From Vibrio sp. qd031 (lineage in GTDB: Bacteria > Pseudomonadota > Gammaproteobacteria > Enterobacterales > Vibrionaceae), in contig NZ_JXQD01000030.1 of the NCBI RefSeq assembly GCF_002100145.1, positions 1-64,000 on the forward strand: 64,000 nucleotides of DNA. The letters are read 5' to 3'. This document shows positions 62,882-64,000 of this stretch, one piece after another; the stretch's first letter is position 1; every line of letters begins with the position of its first letter. The notes below the pieces were generated by a model that worked only from the letters and a program-made list of their open reading frames with translations, was not told the origin of the DNA and searched no databases. The position numbers were made by a program, and so were the translations under genes.

Positions 62882-63016
62882 TTACTTACTGATGCGCTTT
62901 TTAAGCTTTTTCAGTAGAGATGGCTTGCGTGCTGGCTTCTTATAGTTCATGTAATCTTCTTGAACGCGCGCTGCTACAGCTTGACCTAATAGTGTTACAC
63001 CAAATTCATAACTCAT
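62882..63016 (-). CDS. Small basic protein, 44 residues
   Basis: ATG at 63014-63016, with TAGGAGAAG five bases upstream, reads 44 codons to TAA at 62882-62884. Sequence begins MSYEFGVTLLGQAVAARVQ and ends in a Lys/Arg-rich tail (KKPARKPSLLKKLKKRISK). Coding preference, a perfect ribosome site and the following terminator make it a likely gene. Function unknown; the tail suggests RNA, DNA or membrane binding. Confidence 0.7.
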   Translation of the reverse strand: MSYEFGVTLLGQAVAARVQEDYMNYKKPARKPSLLKKLKKRISK

Positions 63017-63327
63017 AATGCTTCTCCTAATCTTCTTTTCATCTTGCTCATCGGCTATGTTGTAAATTTACATAACATCGAAACAAAAATCAAGATATGT
63101 ATCACATTTATTTTTCATTTCGCTCAAATTAGTGTGATATAGGACCGCGATCACGTAATAATAAGTCAAATATGTAATTAAATTACAGTAGAATCTTCAA
63201 TATAATAGACAACGTCTGTGTTTTTACGGTCAACTAGCACGTTAGATTTGCCTAAGTGAACACTATCTAGGACGCATAAAAAAAGAGCACGACGTGCTCT
63301 TAGTTAATAATAGGAATGCGGTGATTA
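63017..63327. other. AT-rich intergenic region
   Basis: 311 bp. It carries the promoter of the 44-codon gene on one side and the terminator of the 116-residue gene at the other. No further structure seen. Confidence 0.5.
63283..63301 (-). terminator. Terminator of the 116-residue gene
   Basis: AAGAGCAC-gac-GTGCTCTT with A7 on the left (T-run on the minus strand). Confidence 0.85.
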
Positions 63328-63678
63328 TCAGCTACGTTTAGGCTGGCGATAGGTTTTTCCAGCAATCTGATAGATCTCTTTCGCACTATACTCGAATTGA
63401 GATTCAAAAAACCACGCAACAAATTGGATTACATCATCACCTTCGTTCATGACATGCTCAAGAAATTGCTCGCTATTGCCTTCGTCATCTGTCTGCTCGG
63501 TCACATGGTAAATGCGCAGCTGTCCATCCAATTCGGCAGCACTAAACTGGCCTTTTAGAGATTGGGCGGCATCGCTGATTTCTTTATGCTCACTCTGCGT
63601 GAAAAACTCAAGCGCTGGTGCTAATCCTTTGGTTTGAGTGGCTTGCTTTATAATCGCTTCAAATTCGGCGTGTTGCAC
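63328..63678 (-). CDS. Hypothetical protein, 116 residues
   Basis: Soluble, acidic, helical; motif DGQLRIYHVTEQTDDEGNSEQF followed by FVAWFFESQFEYSAKEIYQI. I do not recognise a family. It begins 11 bp after the stop of the M23 peptidase gene, so it is probably co-transcribed with it. Confidence 0.65.
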   Translation of the reverse strand: MQHAEFEAIIKQATQTKGLAPALEFFTQSEHKEISDAAQSLKGQFSAAELDGQLRIYHVTEQTDDEGNSEQFLEHVMNEGDDVIQFVAWFFESQFEYSAKEIYQIAGKTYRQPKRS

Positions 63679-63689
63679 ATCTATTTCCT

Positions 63690-64000
63690 CTAACTCGATG
63701 GTGAGGCGAGATTGTCCTCTTTTCCTTCGCTTTGAGCAAGTGTCGGCAACTGTTTAAGCATAATATCCAACTCATTGCGCTTAGCAATAAATTGTTTGAT
63801 TTGGTCGCCATCAATACCATCCGCCATCGGGATGTTTGCTCGCATTGCATTAACGGGTCGATTGTTGACCAACAACTCAAAGTGCAAATGTGGCCCCGTC
63901 ACACGACCGGTTTGGCCACTTAGCCCGATTCGTTGTCCTCGCGACACCTTTTGACCCGTCCTAACTAGGATTCGGCTAAGGTGTAAATAACGGGTTTTGT
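63690..64000 (-). CDS. M23-family murein endopeptidase, C-terminal part (5' end outside window)
   Basis: The open frame continues past the window edge. YLHLSRILV, GLSGQTGRVTGPHLHFELL (with HxH zinc ligands) match the C-terminal strand region of LytM/MepM-like peptidases. The last ~40 residues are a Gln/Lys-rich helical tail. Cleaves peptidoglycan cross-bridges; the N-terminal part is not visible. Confidence 0.88.
   Translation of the reverse strand, partial: KTRYLHLSRILVRTGQKVSRGQRIGLSGQTGRVTGPHLHFELLVNNRPVNAMRANIPMADGIDGDQIKQFIAKRNELDIMLKQLPTLAQSEGKEDNLASPSS

Overview
The window looks like a piece of a Vibrio (Vibrionaceae) genome, probably the second chromosome. The gcvT / XRE-cupin regulator / gcvH / gcvP cluster, an arginine-type EF-P paralogue (EfpL), a trypsin-like protease with a Pro-Glu tail and many TetR/LysR-controlled accessory enzymes are typical of that family. 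Genus and replicon are inferences from gene content. No rRNA, tRNA, CRISPR array or prophage was seen.

Layout. 1-13.2 kb is mainly chromosomal background: the protease (cut by the window edge), a TPR membrane protein, efpL, a TetR-controlled pair (metallo-beta-lactamase-fold hydrolase and short-chain dehydrogenase) whose promoters share one inverted-repeat operator, an M42-type peptidase, and the glycine cleavage genes. The gcvT and gcvH promoters share two motifs (CTATAGGAAA and AAACGTTT) flanking the XRE-cupin regulator gene, its likely reader.

13.2-20.9 kb is an accessory region. Directly after gcvP sits a ~3.36 kb element (13238-16594) flanked by a 5-bp direct repeat (GCTGT). Its ends carry arrays of ~20-bp repeats related to GTATTTAAAAAGTAGACAAA, the end architecture of Tn7-like (TnsB-type) transposons. 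It encodes no transposase of its own; its only intact cargo gene is a large PIN-domain-like protein, and an IS3-family insertion lies 15 bp upstream of that gene. Next come an AAA ATPase with a divergent partner starting 5 bp away, a small secreted Cys-rich protein, and APH-like and GST genes bounded by imperfect attC-like palindromes, suggesting integron-type cassettes without an integrase in view.

20.9-41 kb returns to the chromosome: an OFA-type MFS transporter, a SPOUT methyltransferase divergent from an RlmE-like methyltransferase, ferredoxin, an FAD dehydrogenase, then a compact operon (ATP-grasp fused to a low-molecular-weight phosphotyrosine phosphatase, NodB-like deacetylase, family 2 glycosyltransferase) with a CelD/FemAB-type acyltransferase nearby. 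It resembles a small surface-glycan or glycoconjugate pathway. A TetR/patatin divergent pair and a sulfur-detoxification module (DUF442, persulfide-dioxygenase-like MBL, TauE permease) follow; the module has paired ATTAG-N6-CTAAT operators.

41-50 kb is single enzymes and regulators (VOC, GNAT, ChrA with LysR, GDPD, AlkB, L,D-transpeptidase, FadD). 50-57.5 kb is an alpha-glucoside utilisation locus: LysR-like regulator, GH13 glucosidase and an aglEFGK-type ABC importer, followed by a DASS-type permease and an outer-membrane protein. 60-64 kb holds a FAN1-like VRR-NUC nuclease, membrane proteins, a 44-codon basic peptide gene and the C-terminal end of an M23 peptidase.
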